Shown: positions 21,792 to 33,883 of the stretch, one piece after another
Numbering within the stretch: position 1 is the stretch's first letter
Layout of the letters: every line of letters starts with the position of its first letter
The notes under the pieces: generated by a model
Databases searched by the model: none
The model's input: only the letters and a program-made list of their open reading frames with translations
What the model was told of the DNA's origin: nothing
Translations under genes and position numbers: made by a program
Assembly: GCF_050003625.1 (NCBI RefSeq)
Contig: NC_134400.1
Location: 43,944,557 to 44,008,556 of the forward strand
Origin: Haematobia irritans
Taxonomy: Eukaryota > Arthropoda > Insecta > Diptera > Muscidae
Length of the DNA stretch: 64,000 bases
Direction: 5' to 3'

Positions 21792-21897
21792 ATAATCCAC
21801 CGCTGAAAAACTTTTTGGTGTTTGGTCGAAGCAGGAATCGAACCCACGACCTTGTGTATGCAAGGCGGGCATGCTAACCATTGCACCACGGTGGCTC
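21792..21897 (-). mobile_element. tRNA-headed SINE, truncated
   Basis: On the minus strand it reads GAGCCACCGTGGTGCAATGG, AGCATGCCCGCC, then the B-box-like GGTTCGATTCC and CAGCGGTGGATTAT, after which the SINE body is missing. It corresponds to the first ~105 bp of the copies at 41129 and 48109. It adjoins a family A fragment directly. Confidence 0.8.
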
Positions 21898-22589
21898 CCG
21901 ACCATATACTTACAGCCTGTACCAAATTTCAGCCGGATCGGATGAAATTTGCTTCTCTTAGAGTCTCCACAAGCCAAATCGGAGGATCGGTTTATATGGG
22001 GGCTATATATAATTATGGACCGATGCGGACCAATTTTTGCATGGTTGTTAGAGACCATATACTTACACCATGTACCAAATTTCAGCCGGATCGGATGAAA
22101 TTTGCTTTTCTTAGAGGCACCGCAAGCCATATCGGAGGATCGTTTTATATGGGGGCTATATATAATTATGAACCGATGTGGATCAATTTTTTCATGGTTG
22201 TTAGAGATCATATTTTGACATCATGTACCAAATTTCAGCCGAATCGGATGAAATTTGCTTCTCTTAGAGGCCTTGCAAGCCAAATTTGGGGGTCCGTTTA
22301 TATGGGGGCTATACGTAAAAGTGAACCGATATGGCCCATTTGCAATACCATTTGACCTACATGAATAACAACAACTTTTGCCAAGTTTCAAGTCGATAGC
22401 TTGTTTCGTTCGGAAGTTAGCGTGATTTCAACAGACGGACGGTCGGACGGACATGCTCAGATCGACTCAGAATTTCACCACGACCCAGAATATATATACT
22501 TTATGGGGTCTTAGAGCAATATTTCGATGTGTTTCAAACGGAATGACAAAGTTAATATACCCCCCATCCTATGGTAGAGGGTATAAAAA
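21898..22589 (+). repeat. Family A fragment, 3' part (A4)
   Basis: Three 153-bp units, the GTAAAAGTGAACCG module, a GACGG microsatellite near 22431-22452, the mini-me-like core, and a terminal hairpin ending GGTAGAGGGTATAAAAA. The head is lost at the SINE fragment. Confidence 0.8.
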
Positions 22590-23905
22590 TTCTATAGAAA
22601 TGTAGTTTTTAGAAATTTTTAGATTTTTGTTTTTGACAAATGTTCATATAGAAAATTCAAATATTTTGTTGTAGACATGGAATTTTGACAACATTTTTTA
22701 TAGAGATCACATGTTGACAAAATCTCCTACATCAAAGAAATTTTTAGAAAATTTCCTAGAGAAGTGAAATTTTGACAAACCATTCTATAGCTAAGAAACA
22801 ATTGCTAAAAATTGGAAATGAAGTGATGACAAAATGTCCTATAGAAATTAACAAAAATTCCTATAGTAATAAAATTTTAACAAAATTTCCTATAGTAATA
22901 AAATTTTTTGATAGAAATTAAATTTTGTCAAGTAAACGTTGCAAATAAACGTTGGCACAATTTTCTATAGAAATGACATTTTGACAACATTTTCTAAAGA
23001 AATGAAATTTTGACAAAATTTCGTATAGAAATGAAATTAAACAAAATTTCTCATAGAAATAAAGTTTTAACAAAATTTCCTATAGCCAGGAAATTTTGAC
23101 AATTTTTTTTTTGGAAATTTTCCTATAGAAATGATTTTTTTTTTAAACTTCCACTAGAAATGAAATTTTGACTAAATTTCTTATAGAAATAAAGTTTTAA
23201 CAAAATTTCCTATAGCCAGGAAATTTTGACAATTTTTTTTTTAAATTTTCCTATAGAAATTATTTTTTTAAAAACTTCCAGAAGAAATGAAATTTAGACA
23301 TCAAATGTTGACAAAATATCCTATGGCAAAGAAATTTTTAAAAAATTCTTATAGAAATGAAATTTTGACAAAATTTTCAATAGCAAAGAAACTTTGACAT
23401 AATTTCATATTGGAAATGAAGTGATGACAAATATTTCCTATAGAAATACAATTTTAACAAAATTTCCTATAGGAATGAAATTTTGACAAAATTTCTTATA
23501 GAAATAAAATTTTAGCAAAATTTCTTATAGCAGAGAAAATTTTATAAAATTTCCTATAGCAACGAAATTTTGACAAAATTTCATACAGATATTAGATTTT
23601 TAGAAAATTTCCTATATATATATATAAAATTTTGACAAAATTTTCTATAGAAATTATTTTTTTTAGAAAATTTCCCATAGAAATGAAATTTTCATAAAAT
23701 TTCCTGCGGAATTGAAATTTTGACAAAATTTCCCGCAAAAATGTGGTTTTGATGAAATTCAGAAAAATTTCCTACAACAAAGAACTTGTGACAAAACTAC
23801 CCACAACAAAAATATTTTAGCAACATTTCCTTTGACCAAAAATTTAGCCAAAACGCCATTGATAAATTTCTTATAGAAATAAAGATTTTGAACATTTTCA
23901 TTTCA
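22590..23905 (+). repeat. 29-bp AT satellite array
   Basis: About 1.3 kb of degenerate units (GAAATTTTGACAAAATTTCC and the core CTATAGAAAT) with many small indels. A ~75-bp piece containing TTCCTATAGCCAGG is repeated at ~23060 and ~23200. No coding potential. Confidence 0.85.
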
Positions 23906-24718
23906 TTACATCTCTTTTGCTTGTGAACCATCCTATTGTACACGTAAGTGTAATAATTACATGTATTTATAGTTTAGCTATGGCACATCAAGATAAAATC
24001 TTTTTTGGTTACACTTCTATGTGGGGTTAGATATACAGCATTTGTGTCCACAAATATTTGGGGGTGTTTCCGAATTGATAACATTCGAAAAACAGGAGTT
24101 GAATTGCCTATAACTGCCACAAACTGGAGGGGGCTAGTTTTGTCTATAACAAATATGTAATTCATCATTTAACCATAAATATGCTGCTTATCATCAATAT
24201 CAGTATTCGGTGCGGAGGGGTTTTCTTATCGAACCATAGAAAATTTAATAGAATTAAAGAGTCGTGATTGAGAACTAAATAAAGTTTAAGGTGTTGCGAT
24301 AAACTACCTAAAGAAAGGAAATAAATATTAAGTGCGATGGATAAGGGAATTTTGGATATGCTCATAATAAATCGGAGAAGTAAAAGTTTGTAGAAGTGAA
24401 AATTCTGCTTTGTCTATAAAACAACTCAAGATTTAAAATTTTATCATAATTGCGTCTTTTAGGCTCTTAAGGTTAAAATATAGACCAATATAAAATAAAA
24501 TTAGCACAATGCTTTATTCTTTATATATGGATTTTAAATTTGAAGCAAATTGGATGAAAAATAAGTATGGGCTTGATCCGCTTCATTTGGGAAAGAAAAA
24601 GTGCTCCAAATTATAGTACGAGTATAGACTTAAAGGGATCCGAGATCAATATTTACGAAAACTACAGAGGCTGATATGTAATGAAACAAATAAAAGCGCA
24701 ATATTGTTTTTTTTTTTT
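23906..24718. other. Non-repeat stretch, no gene seen
   Basis: AT-rich. Two 64-66-codon minus-strand frames at 23974-24168 and 24165-24365 have no recognisable features. It ends in a T-run at 24706-24718 next to A5. Confidence 0.4.
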
Positions 24719-26055
24719 ATATCATCCACCATAGGATGTAACACATCGAAATATTGCTTTGAGACCCCATAAATATACATATATTCTGGGTCGTGGTAAA
24801 ATTCTGAGTCGATCTAAGCATGTCCGTCCGTCTGTTGAAATCACGCTAACTTCCGAACGAAACAACCAATGGACTTGAAACTTGTAGTTGCACGAGTAGT
24901 TGTTATTGATGTAGGTCGGAAGGTATTGCAAATGGGCCATATCGGTACACTTTTACGTACAGCCCCCATATAAACGGACCCCCAAATTTGGCTTGCGAGG
25001 CCTCTAAGAGAAGAAAATTTCATCCGATCCGGCTGAAATTTGGTACATGGTGTTAGTATATGGTCTCTAACAACCATGCAAAAATAGATCCACATCGGTC
25101 CATAATTATATATAGCCCCCATATAAACCGATCACTTGAGATTTGACCTCCGGAGCCTCTTGGAAGACCAAAATTCATCCGATTCAGTTTAAATTTGGTA
25201 CGTGATGTTAGTATATGGTATCCAACAACCATGCATGAATTGGTTCATATCAGTCCATAATTATATATAGCCCCCATATAAACCGATCCCCAAATTTGAC
25301 CTCCGGAGCCCCTTGGAAGAGCAAAATTCACCCAATCCGGTTGAAATTTGGTACGTGGTGTTAGTATATGGTCTCTAACAACCATTCAAAAATTGGTCCA
25401 TGCCAGTCTTAATTATATAACCCCCATTTAAACCAATCCCCAGATTTGACCTCCGGAGCTCTTAGAGGATCAAAATTCATCGGATCCGGTTAAGATTTGG
25501 TACTTGGTGAAATTTTGTACATTGTGCAGTATATGACCGCTAACAACCATGCCAAAATTGGTCCATATCCGTCTATAGTTATATATAGCCGATCCCCAAA
25601 AGTAATCTAGCAAAATTGTATTTCTATAGAAAATTTTGTCAAAATGTTATTACTATAGAAAATTTTGTCAACATTTTATTTCGATAGTACATTTTGTTAA
25701 AATTTTATTTCTATAGAAAATTTTGTCAAAATTTTATTTCTATAGAAAATTTTGTCAAAATTTTATTTCTATAGAAAATTTTGTCAACATTTTATTTCTA
25801 TAGAAAATTTTGTCTAACTGAATTATATAGTATTTAATCGACCTTTTTTGTTTAATATATACTCCGTATGGACTAACTTACAATTAAGTAGACGGTGTTA
25901 AGAAGTTTTAAGAAACCTTGCCATCGGCAAGTGTTACCGCAACCCAAGTAATTCGATTGTGGATGGCAGTCTTTAGTACAAGTTTCAATGCAATCCATGG
26001 TGGAGGGTACATAAGCTTCGGCCTGGCCGAACTTACGGCCTTTTATACTTGTTTT
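24719..26055 (-). mobile_element. Family A element (A5), tail stem damaged
   Basis: Tail ATCATCCACCATAGGATG is missing the usual ~25 bp before AACACATCGAAATATTGC. Then come a GTCCGTCCGTCTG microsatellite, 153-bp units (24900-25560), a 29-bp satellite block in the opposite orientation (25620-25815), and the head ending GGCCTGGCCGAACTTACGGC and TTATACTTG. Confidence 0.8.
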
Positions 26056-26130
26056 AATTGGATCAATTAATTTTTTTAATTGACGTTGTTGATCAATATT
26101 TTGTCGTGATTGAAAACAAAAATATAGTTT
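26056..26130 (-). repeat. Family D MITE fragment
   Basis: TTAATTGGATCAATTAATTT and a TCGTGATTGAAAAC segment resemble D MITE sequence. Both ends are missing. Confidence 0.45.
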
Positions 26131-26146
26131 TTTTCATTGTATGACT

Positions 26147-26332
26147 TCCCAGCAAATTTTAAGAGAATTCAGAGATGTACTTACAAATTTCGGGCAGGAG
26201 ATGCCCCTCTTTCTCTTCTTAGGGAGATTCCTCCACCCCACTAAAAAAATCAGAATTTACATCGTCGAGAGAATCGGAATTTTCTTGTTAAAATGTTTGT
26301 GGAACAGCTTCCAATATATTTTGCTGGGATGT
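26147..26332. mobile_element. Possible small MITE with CCCAGCAAA-type ends
   Basis: CCCAGCAAATTTT at 26149 and ATTTTGCTGGG at ~26318 form imperfect inverted ends about 180 bp apart. It appears to sit at the edge of a family E fragment. No clear target duplication was found, so the call is tentative. Confidence 0.35.
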
Positions 26333-26465
26333 AATGTCCCAAACATAATATGTTGTAACATATTAACATATATGGTGCAAACATGTTATAGTAGTTTGAG
26401 ATCCAAATATATAATTCTTACACCGAAACATATAAACAACAGTCTCTTTCGTCCTTCTCCATAAT
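26333..26465 (+). repeat. Family E MITE fragment
   Basis: GTCCCAAACATAATATGTTG, TAACATATTAACATATATG and a terminal CAGTCTCTTTCGTCCTTC match the right-hand part of E1 (37288-38205). Confidence 0.6.
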
Positions 26466-27940
26466 ATAGCTCCTTGTTAACCAGACACAAATGACTCAAG
26501 TAGCGTAGTCCGGTCCAATAGACCAATATGCACCAACATTATAACGAATATTTGTCTGTCTGTCTGTCCGTACGAGCATTTGGTCTTCTCAACACTGTAC
26601 ACTCTTTGTTTATGTTCACCACAAACAATGTTTGATACCTGCTCTTGGGCCACCATTACACCACCAACTCGTGACAAAAGTCTTTGTTGATTTTGTGATT
26701 GCCGCTATTTGTAAAGTAGAGACAAACTTCTGTTGGTTCAGGAACAAAAAAACCCCAGATAATTATGTAAAGATAGAGAAAAAAGTAAATAATTTAAATA
26801 AAATAAATAATAAAATGCGACCATAGATGATAAGGCCCATCTCTATTTGTCTTTCAAAGGCCGGCAACCATGTACAGCATCCCATTGTCTTCTGGGTTTA
26901 AGCGAGGGATTAAATAGAAATCTTTCACTTGAATTTTATTTACAATTTATTTAATTTTGTTTATTTTTGCTCTCTCATTTTGTTACAATTTTAATATTAA
27001 TCAGCAGCCTACTCTTCGCCACCATTCATCTCTTTTGTGGTGGTGGTGGTGGTGATGGTGCTGGGTGAAATGCCTTCACCTCCTCGGTCCCTTGTCAAGT
27101 GGTGTGAGGCCATAAATTGTTCAGTTGTTACATGAAAACGTGTTGACAATGCCATCCCGGCCGCCTGTCTTACATTGTAAATGTTGTGGCCTCCAATGCA
27201 CCACATTTGATAGCTCCATGGTCGCTTGTGTCTTTGGAGTTAAACCGAATCTAAGGGGCCGGAGAAGTCAACAGAAATAAACCTCTGGTAATATTGTCAG
27301 TACTTTAGGAGGTACTTGTGGCATTTCCAAATACTGACTGCTCTTGGCGTTGGACCATACCACAAGTTCATGAACTTGAGACATTGAACTTGTGGCTGGC
27401 TGACTAAGTGAACCATTTTACAGGGAGCTTAACTTCTTAGATGTAGTGGGAAGTCTGGAGAAGATCTCTTAACGTTAGATACTTCTGCTAAGAGGTTCTG
27501 TTTATATTCATGCTGTTGTTGTTGTTTTTTTGTTTGCTTTGGTTTGGTTGCATCTTAGACAAAGAAGACATCTGGTTTCAGTAGCCCCGTATCAAGGCAG
27601 CGTTAAAGATAACTGAAATATTTACCCCCCTAAAAATCCATATCCCCAAATGTGAAACTCCATATCTCTAATGAAGCTAATTTTATCGCTGTTGTTCTTT
27701 TTTTCTCCTCCCAGGGTAATTAGAACGTTAAATATCAATTGCCAGTTCATAATTTGTTGGCATTAATCAACCTCCAAATTAGTATGTTAAAATATTAACA
27801 ACATGATAACAAAATGATGTGGAATTTCATGTGATATCACTTGAAAGGAACTTTTGTAATTTTACAAAGTATGTCAGATATATGCATGAAAGAGTTTATA
27901 AAACTTTAAAGATGTGGAGGCAGAATTAGGGGATCTATAC
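26466..27940. other. Mostly single-copy stretch, no confirmed gene
   Basis: Contains TGTC repeats at 26550-26568 and a GGTGGTGGTGG tract near 27040. The GC content near 27000-27250 is higher than in the surroundings. A minus-strand ATG in good context (CGACCATGG, 27220) is followed by a GTAAGA donor-like site near 27,177; this is only a weak hint of an exon. Confidence 0.35.
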
Positions 27941-28120
27941 GCACCGATACCCTACATTTCGAAGCAGTATCATTTGTAAGGGATTTTGATGATTTTACAA
28001 AGTATGCAGATGTAAATCTGAACCAATTTGGGTAAAATTTTGCAGGTATAATTGATATCAGAGAAGGTTACGTTGTGGTAAATTTGACTAAGATCAGTTA
28101 ATAAATAGGGCTATTATGGT
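27941..28120 (+). repeat. Family B fragment
   Basis: AATCTGAACCAATTTGGG followed by AAATTTGACTAAGATCAG and TTAATAAATAGGG resembles the B unit variants at 31500-31700. No ends are present. Confidence 0.55.
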
Positions 28121-28131
28121 AAACTAGTATA

Positions 28132-28752
28132 CACTGAAAAAAATATTGTCGTGAGGTCAAAGAATTCATGTCTTTAAAATACGAATGCACATTTTGCTTA
28201 GCATAGAAGACGTATTTCTCCAGTATAAAGTTTTTTCCTTGTCCAAATATCGATAAACTTTTCAATGAAGTCGTTTTGTCCTTATAATTAAGTGATTTGA
28301 CTAAAACATGGGTATCATAATATGAAAGAAAAAATGTTTGGGCTAAAGTCAACTTGACTTTAATAATTCAGAAAAATTCTTTAAATTTAATGATGTTGTC
28401 TTTAAATTTGTTGTCTTTTTGCATCTTGACTACAAAGCAAAAAATCGTTCAAATATAGGACATGTTTTTCAACACTTTATTTTAAAGGCGTTTCTTACTT
28501 GAAACATAGCATAATTTCTACTGGAAGTCGAGTCTGAATTTGGAAAATAAAGTTGTCGTTAACTCGTGCTGAAAAAAATAAAAAATTAAAATTTGCTTCC
28601 TACAAGCAAGTACACAAAACCTAAATTTAAAAGAGAATTGTGTATTAAAAGTATCCTTACTTGTAATCTCCGCTTCTTTGGCTCGGAATCAATACCAAAA
28701 TTTTTAAAGTAAAGACAAAATCTTTGGAACCGGGCATGCTTTTTTTTCAGTG
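28132..28752. mobile_element. MITE G, 621 bp, TA target duplication
   Basis: Inverted ends CACTGAAAAAAA at 28132 and TTTTTTTCAGTG at 28752. TA lies on both sides (28130-28131 and 28753-28754). Removing it restores the family A head motif. No transposase frame; the 84-codon minus-strand frame at 28098-28352 is not recognisable. Confidence 0.8.
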
Positions 28753-29254
28753 TATACGGCCGTAAATTCGGCCAGGCCGAATCTTATGTACCCTCCTCCA
28801 TGGATTGCATAGAAACTTCTAATAAAGACTCTCATCCACAATCGAATTACTTGTGTTGCGGTAACACTTTCCGATGACAAGGTATCTTAAAACTTCTTAA
28901 CACCGTGTTCTCTATTGTAAGATAGTCCATACGGGCTATACATTAAAAAAAGGCCTATTAAATACGTTAAAATATCAGTTTGACAAAATTTTCTATAGTA
29001 ATACAATTTTGACAAAATTTTCTATAGAAGTAAAATTTTGGTAGATTATTTTTGGGGATCGGCTATATATAACTATAGATTGATATGGACCAATTTTGGC
29101 ATGGTTGTTAGCGGCCATATACTAGCGCATCTACCGAATTTCACCACGTAATCTACAAAATTTCAACCGGGTCGAATGAATTTTGCTCCTCCAATTGCTC
29201 CGGAGTCAAATCTGGAGATCGGTTTAAATGGGGGTTATATAATTAAGACCGGTA

Positions 29255-29824
29255 CACACAAAATTTTTTTTTTCTGATTCAATCACCAAATTAATTGATC
29301 CAATTAATTTTTTAATTGAAATGTCTTCAATCACGAAAATGATAGTATCAATCACAGTTTTAATTGGGCATAGAAAAAATTCTTGATTAAAAAATTAATT
29401 GATTTTTTCAGCAAATTTCAATTAATTTTTTAATTGATTCAATTAAAAATTTAATTGATGTTGATTGCAAAACTCAATTAATTTATTAATTAAAAAAAGG
29501 TAACTATTTTTAATTACTTTCTGAATTGGCTTAGAGTTTTTATTTGGATTAACAACTGATTGTTTGAAATACATTTTTAATTAAAAATTAAAAAAATCAG
29601 CGCTTTTTTTAACTGAATTAGTCTTCCGAATTTGATTAAAAATTTAATTGTATCAATTAATTTTTTAATTAAAAATTTTAAAATTTTCAATCATTGACTT
29701 AATTAACTTAATGTTTCTATCATGATTAAAAAGTTAATTGTATCAATTAATTTATTAATTGAAAAAATTTTCAACTTCAATTAACTTTTTAATTGGAAAT
29801 ATTTTGGTGATATTGTTTTCTGTG
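29255..29824 (+). mobile_element. MITE D1, 570 bp, TA target duplication
   Basis: Starts CACACAAAATTT and ends TTTTCTGTG, flanked by TA (29253-29254 and 29825-29826) within a family A unit (GACCGGTATGGACC when closed). The interior is dense in AATTAATT and TTTTTAATTG motifs. Confidence 0.85.
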
Positions 29825-29938
29825 TATGGACCAATTTTTTCATGGTTGTTAGAGACCATATACTAACGTACCAAATTTCAACCGGATCGGGTGAACTTTG
29901 CTCTTCCAAATCTGGGGATCGGTTTATACACACAAAAA

Positions 29939-30500
29939 AAATTTTTTCTGATTCAATCACCAAATTAATTGATCCAATTAATTTTTTAATTGAAATGTCT
30001 TCAATCACGAAAATGATAGTATCAATCACAGTTTTAATTGGGCATAGAAAAAATTCTTGATTAAAGAATTAATTGATTTTTTCAGCAAATTTCAATTAAT
30101 TTTTTAATTGATTCAATTAAAAATTTAATTGATGTTGATTGCAAAACTCAATTAATTTATTAATTAAAAAAGGTAACTATTTTTAATTACTTTCTGAATT
30201 GACTTAGAGTTTTTATTTGGATTAACAAATCATTGTTTGAAATACATTTTTAATTAAAAATTAAAAAAAAAAATCAGCACTTTTTTAACTGAATAAGTCT
30301 TCCGAATTTGATTAAAAAGTTAATTGTATCAATTAATTGTTTAATTAAAAATTTTAAAATTTTCCATCATTGGCTTAATTAACTTAATGTTTCTATCATG
30401 ATTAAAAAGTTAATTGTATCAATTAATTTATTAATTGAAAACATTTTCAACTTCAATTAACTTTTTAATTGGAAATATTTTGGTGATATTTTTTTCTGTT
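29939..30500 (+). mobile_element. MITE D2, 562 bp, TA target duplication
   Basis: A close relative of D1 in the same orientation, 114 bp downstream, inserted at the TA of GGTTTATATGGGGGC. The two copies differ by scattered substitutions and small indels. Confidence 0.85.
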
Positions 30501-31399
30501 TATGGGGGCTACATATAATTATGGACCGATATGGACCAATTCCTGCATGGTTGTCAGAGACAATATACTAACACCACGTATCAAATTTCAACCGGATCGG
30601 GTGAACTTTGCTCTTCCAAGGGGCTCCGGAGGTCAAATCTGGGGATCGGTTTATATGGGGGCTACAAATAATTATGGACCGATATGGACGAATTCCTGCG
30701 TGGTTGTCAGAGACCATATACTAACACCACGTACCAAATTTCAACCGAATTGGGTAAATTTTGCTCTTCCAAAGGGCTCCGGAGGTCAAATCTGGGGATC
30801 GGTTTATATGGGGGCTACATATAATTATGGACCGATATGGACCAATTCCTGCATGGTTGTTAGAGACCATATAGTAACACCATGTACCAAATTGCAGCCG
30901 GATCGGATGAAATTTGCTTCTCTTAGAGGCTAAGCAAGCCAAATCTGGGGATCGGTTTATATGGGGGCTATATATAATTATGAACCTATTTGGACCAATT
31001 TTTGCACGATTGTTAGAGACCATATACTTACAGTATGTACCAAATTTGACCCGGATCGGATGAAAGTTGCTCCTCCAAGCGGCTCCGCAAGCCAAATCTG
31101 AGAGTCGGTTTATATGGGGGCTATACGTAAAAGTGGTCCTATATGGCCCATTTGCAATACCGTCCGACCTACATCAATAGCAACTACTTGTGCCAAGTTT
31201 CAAGTCGATAGCTTGTTTCGTTCCGAAGTTAGCGTGATTTCAACAGACGGACGGACGGACATGCTTAGATCGAATCAGAATTTCACCACGACCCAGAATA
31301 TATATACTTTATGGGGTCTTAGAGCAATATTTCGTTGTGTTACAAACGGAATGACAAAGTTAATATACCCCCCATCCTATGGTGGAGGGTATACAAAAT

Positions 31400-31805
31400 A
31401 GGGTTATTAGAGGACATTTTTGAAAATTGGGCAATACATATATATGGGAGCTATATCAAAATCTGAACCGATTCGCATTATATATTGCAGATTTGGTTGA
31501 TATTACAGAAGATTGTCATGTGCTAAATTTGAGTAAGATCGGTTAATAAATAAGGCTATTATTACCAAATTTTAGAAAATCGGACAATACATATATATGG
31601 GAGCTATATCTAAATCTGAACCGATTTCTATGATTGTTTGCACATATAGTAAGTTTTATAGAAGATTAGAATAAGCCAACTTTGAGTAAGATCGGATGAT
31701 AAATAAGGGTTTTATGGCCAAATTTGGCAAAATCGGACGATACATATATATATGAGAGCTATATCTCAATATCAACCGATTTCAATGAAATTTTTCAGAC
31801 CTGAA
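31400..31805 (+). repeat. Family B units without ends
   Basis: Three ~125-153-bp units with ACATATATATGGGAGCTATA and AATCTGAACCGATT, plus variable AAGATCGG segments. No head and no tail. Confidence 0.7.
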
Positions 31806-33430
31806 GGGTGATGAAAAATTAGTGCGAAAGCAAGCCCAATGCAGAGACACTTAGTACGGAAGCAAGTTAAATATCGACACATTTAGTGCAGAAACAAGCT
31901 AAATGCTGAGTCACTTAATGCATAAGCGATAGGGTTTTTTTCCCGGGAACGTGATCCCGGGAATTCCCGGGAAATTGCTATTTTTTTGCCCCCTCATTCC
32001 CAGGAATGAAGTGCGGGAATTCCCGGGAAATTTTCTTCACAATATTTTATGTATAATAGAGGGTTTTATATGACAAATGGCAGTTGAAATCTAGTTAAAG
32101 TGGATTTTGGAAGTGTAATGTGAATAACTATGGTACCAAGTCGTAGTAGTTGCCTTGAGGAGCATACATAGTCGTGGGTTCTAATCCAGAATCCAACGGG
32201 CTCCCAATTGTTAAAAAGAAGTTTGCACTTCCTAATTTACGATTGTCATATTTCTGTAAACCGACATTCCGATAGACTGGTAGGCTGAGTAAACCTTTAA
32301 AAACAACGGGACATTTTACCTTATGTAACCCACGTTGGCAATTGCATAATTTCAAAATTTCATAATTATTGCAAGGATGTTCTTTTTATGAAATGAGAAA
32401 ATTCCAACCTTTTTAAAGATGTTTAATTTATTTTCAAATTTATACCTTATACACATTAGGCTTGAAATCTATTAAAATTGGGGTTTAAAGCCCATATTTA
32501 TAGGGCATACGACAATTGAAATCTAGTTAAAGTGGATTTTGGAAGTTGTAATGTGAATGTCGTATTACATGGTAGTGTTTCCCTTCTGGGAATATTGACT
32601 GAATATGTGCATTTACTGGCCCCGTTGAACGATGGTGAAATCGAAATAAGTTTCTTTCATTTTCAAACTGGTTTTTAGTGTTACAAAAAAATCCCACTAT
32701 ATAAATAGTGTTCTTCCGAAAACTATACCGAAAGAGACTGCCTTAATCATTGTCAAAATGTTTTGTATTACAAAATATATCGTATTTTAGTATGATTTAT
32801 GGCTGATGTAAGAGAACAACATAATATATATTATTATTATTATTACTACCTTATAACCGTAGCTGTAGGCTATTTCTAATTTATTAAAATGTCTAAATGT
32901 ATTCCACATCAAAGTAGGTTTCCGTTTGACCGGGATCCCGGGATCCCGGGAAATTCGAAAAAAATTCCCGCTTTCCCGGGAATGCAAAAAGTCCGGGAGA
33001 AAGAAAACCCTAATAAGCGAGCAAAAGCGTATGGGGTTAAAAAAATTGTCCGACAAAGCTATTGGCATAATACCGTCTATTGACGAAATAGTATATCTGA
33101 TTGCCGAACCGACTAATTCGGAAGCAATTAATACAAAAGCAAGCTAAATGCCGAGACACTTCGTCCGGAAGAGTGCTAAAAGCCGAGACACTTAGTGCGG
33201 AAGCAAGTGGATGTATATGGTGTTAGATAATTTAGACTGTCGGATCTTGGCCAAGAGAATTGTCCGACGAAGTGATTCGAATTCTATAGGTTATTTAATT
33301 GCCGAAGTTACTAGTTCGAAAGCAACATAAAGTGGAAGCAATTAATGCGGAAGCAAACTAGGTACGGAGACACTTAGTGCGGAAGCAAGCTAAAAGCGTG
33401 GACACTTCGTGTGGAAGCAAGCAAATGCGT
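31806..33430. repeat. ~36-bp tandem repeat, split by a hAT-like element
   Basis: Degenerate units of the type GAGACACTTAGTGCGGAAGC followed by AAGCTAAATGCC at 31830-31921 and 33110-33430. A longer module containing AATTGTCCGAC...ATTGCCGAA...TTCG occurs near 33045 and 33260, giving a higher-order repeat of roughly 210 bp. No coding signal. I do not recognise this satellite. Confidence 0.7.
31930..33012. mobile_element. hAT-like non-autonomous element, 1,083 bp
   Basis: Inverted ends TAGGGTTTTTTTCCCGGG at 31930 and, on the opposite strand at 33012, TAGGGTTTTCTTTCTCCCGG. An exact 8-bp target duplication ATAAGCGA lies at 31922-31929 and 33013-33020. Subterminal CCCGGGAATTCCCGGG palindromes are found at both ends. 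An internal ~50-bp segment (GAAATCTAGTTAAAGTGGAT) occurs twice, near 32085 and 32520. The 8-bp duplication and TAGGG ends fit the hAT superfamily. No transposase frame was found. Confidence 0.85.
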
Positions 33431-33619
33431 ATGGGTTTGGGAGTGGTATGGGAATTATGTTCATAGCGACTACAAAATAGAAATAATTTTCCCATATTGC
33501 TGACTCAGCACTGAAATAAAGCCCGCATAGATTGGCATGTGCTCCTGTGATGCGCTGTGCTAAAGTAAGTTACGTACACGATGGGTTGTAAGATTATTAC
33601 ACTGATCGTAAAAAGAATG
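33431..33619. other. Spacer between satellite and LINE remnant
   Basis: No recognised feature. It may be further decayed LINE sequence. Confidence 0.3.
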
Positions 33620-33883
33620 CGTATTCATATGAATTTTGTATGGAATCTGTAGGAAGAACTTATTCATATCGTGATTATAGGAATTTGGACCAAGTCCTTC
33701 TTGAATGTAAATTTTATCGGGTTGATTGGGATACTTGGTTTTATTTGCCGTCTGTCGATCAACGGTTAAATTTCATTCAGCATAATTAAAACTAATTCTT
33801 TGCTTAGGGGGAATATTAGGGATCTCATTCAGCAGAGAGATATGTCATATGACAGGCGGAAACTGTTTTGAACGCCACTGCTA
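33620..33883 (+). pseudogene. LINE ORF2 remnant, segment 1 (endonuclease/RT junction)
   Basis: Reads YSYRDYRNLDQVLLECKFY, then RVDWDTWFYLPSVDQRLNFI, in one frame, with a stop and frame changes after it, then RDMSYDRRKLF. This resembles the region between the endonuclease and reverse transcriptase of Jockey/I-like non-LTR retrotransposons. It is interrupted by MITE F1 at the TA at 33882-33883. Confidence 0.6.

Larger units (their letters stand above)
28121..31399 (+). mobile_element. Family A element (A6) carrying three TA-target MITEs
   Basis: The head AACTAGTATA (28122-28131) and TACGGCCGTAAATTCGGCC (28755 on) is split by MITE G at a TA. The ~150-bp head, a short 29-bp satellite block (28978-29045) and first units follow. 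MITEs D1 and D2 interrupt the unit region at TA dinucleotides. Units resume at 30503 and continue to the GACGG microsatellite (~31242), the core and the hairpin ending GGTGGAGGGTATACAAAA. Open frames at 30502-30933 and 30721-31095 are 51-codon repeats. Confidence 0.82.

Noticed and set aside
25620..25815. CRISPR-like array
   Set aside because: Direct tandem satellite without spacers, in a eukaryotic transposon context.
32128..32355. 75-codon frame in the hAT-like element as a transposase piece
   Set aside because: No hAT domain motif recognised.
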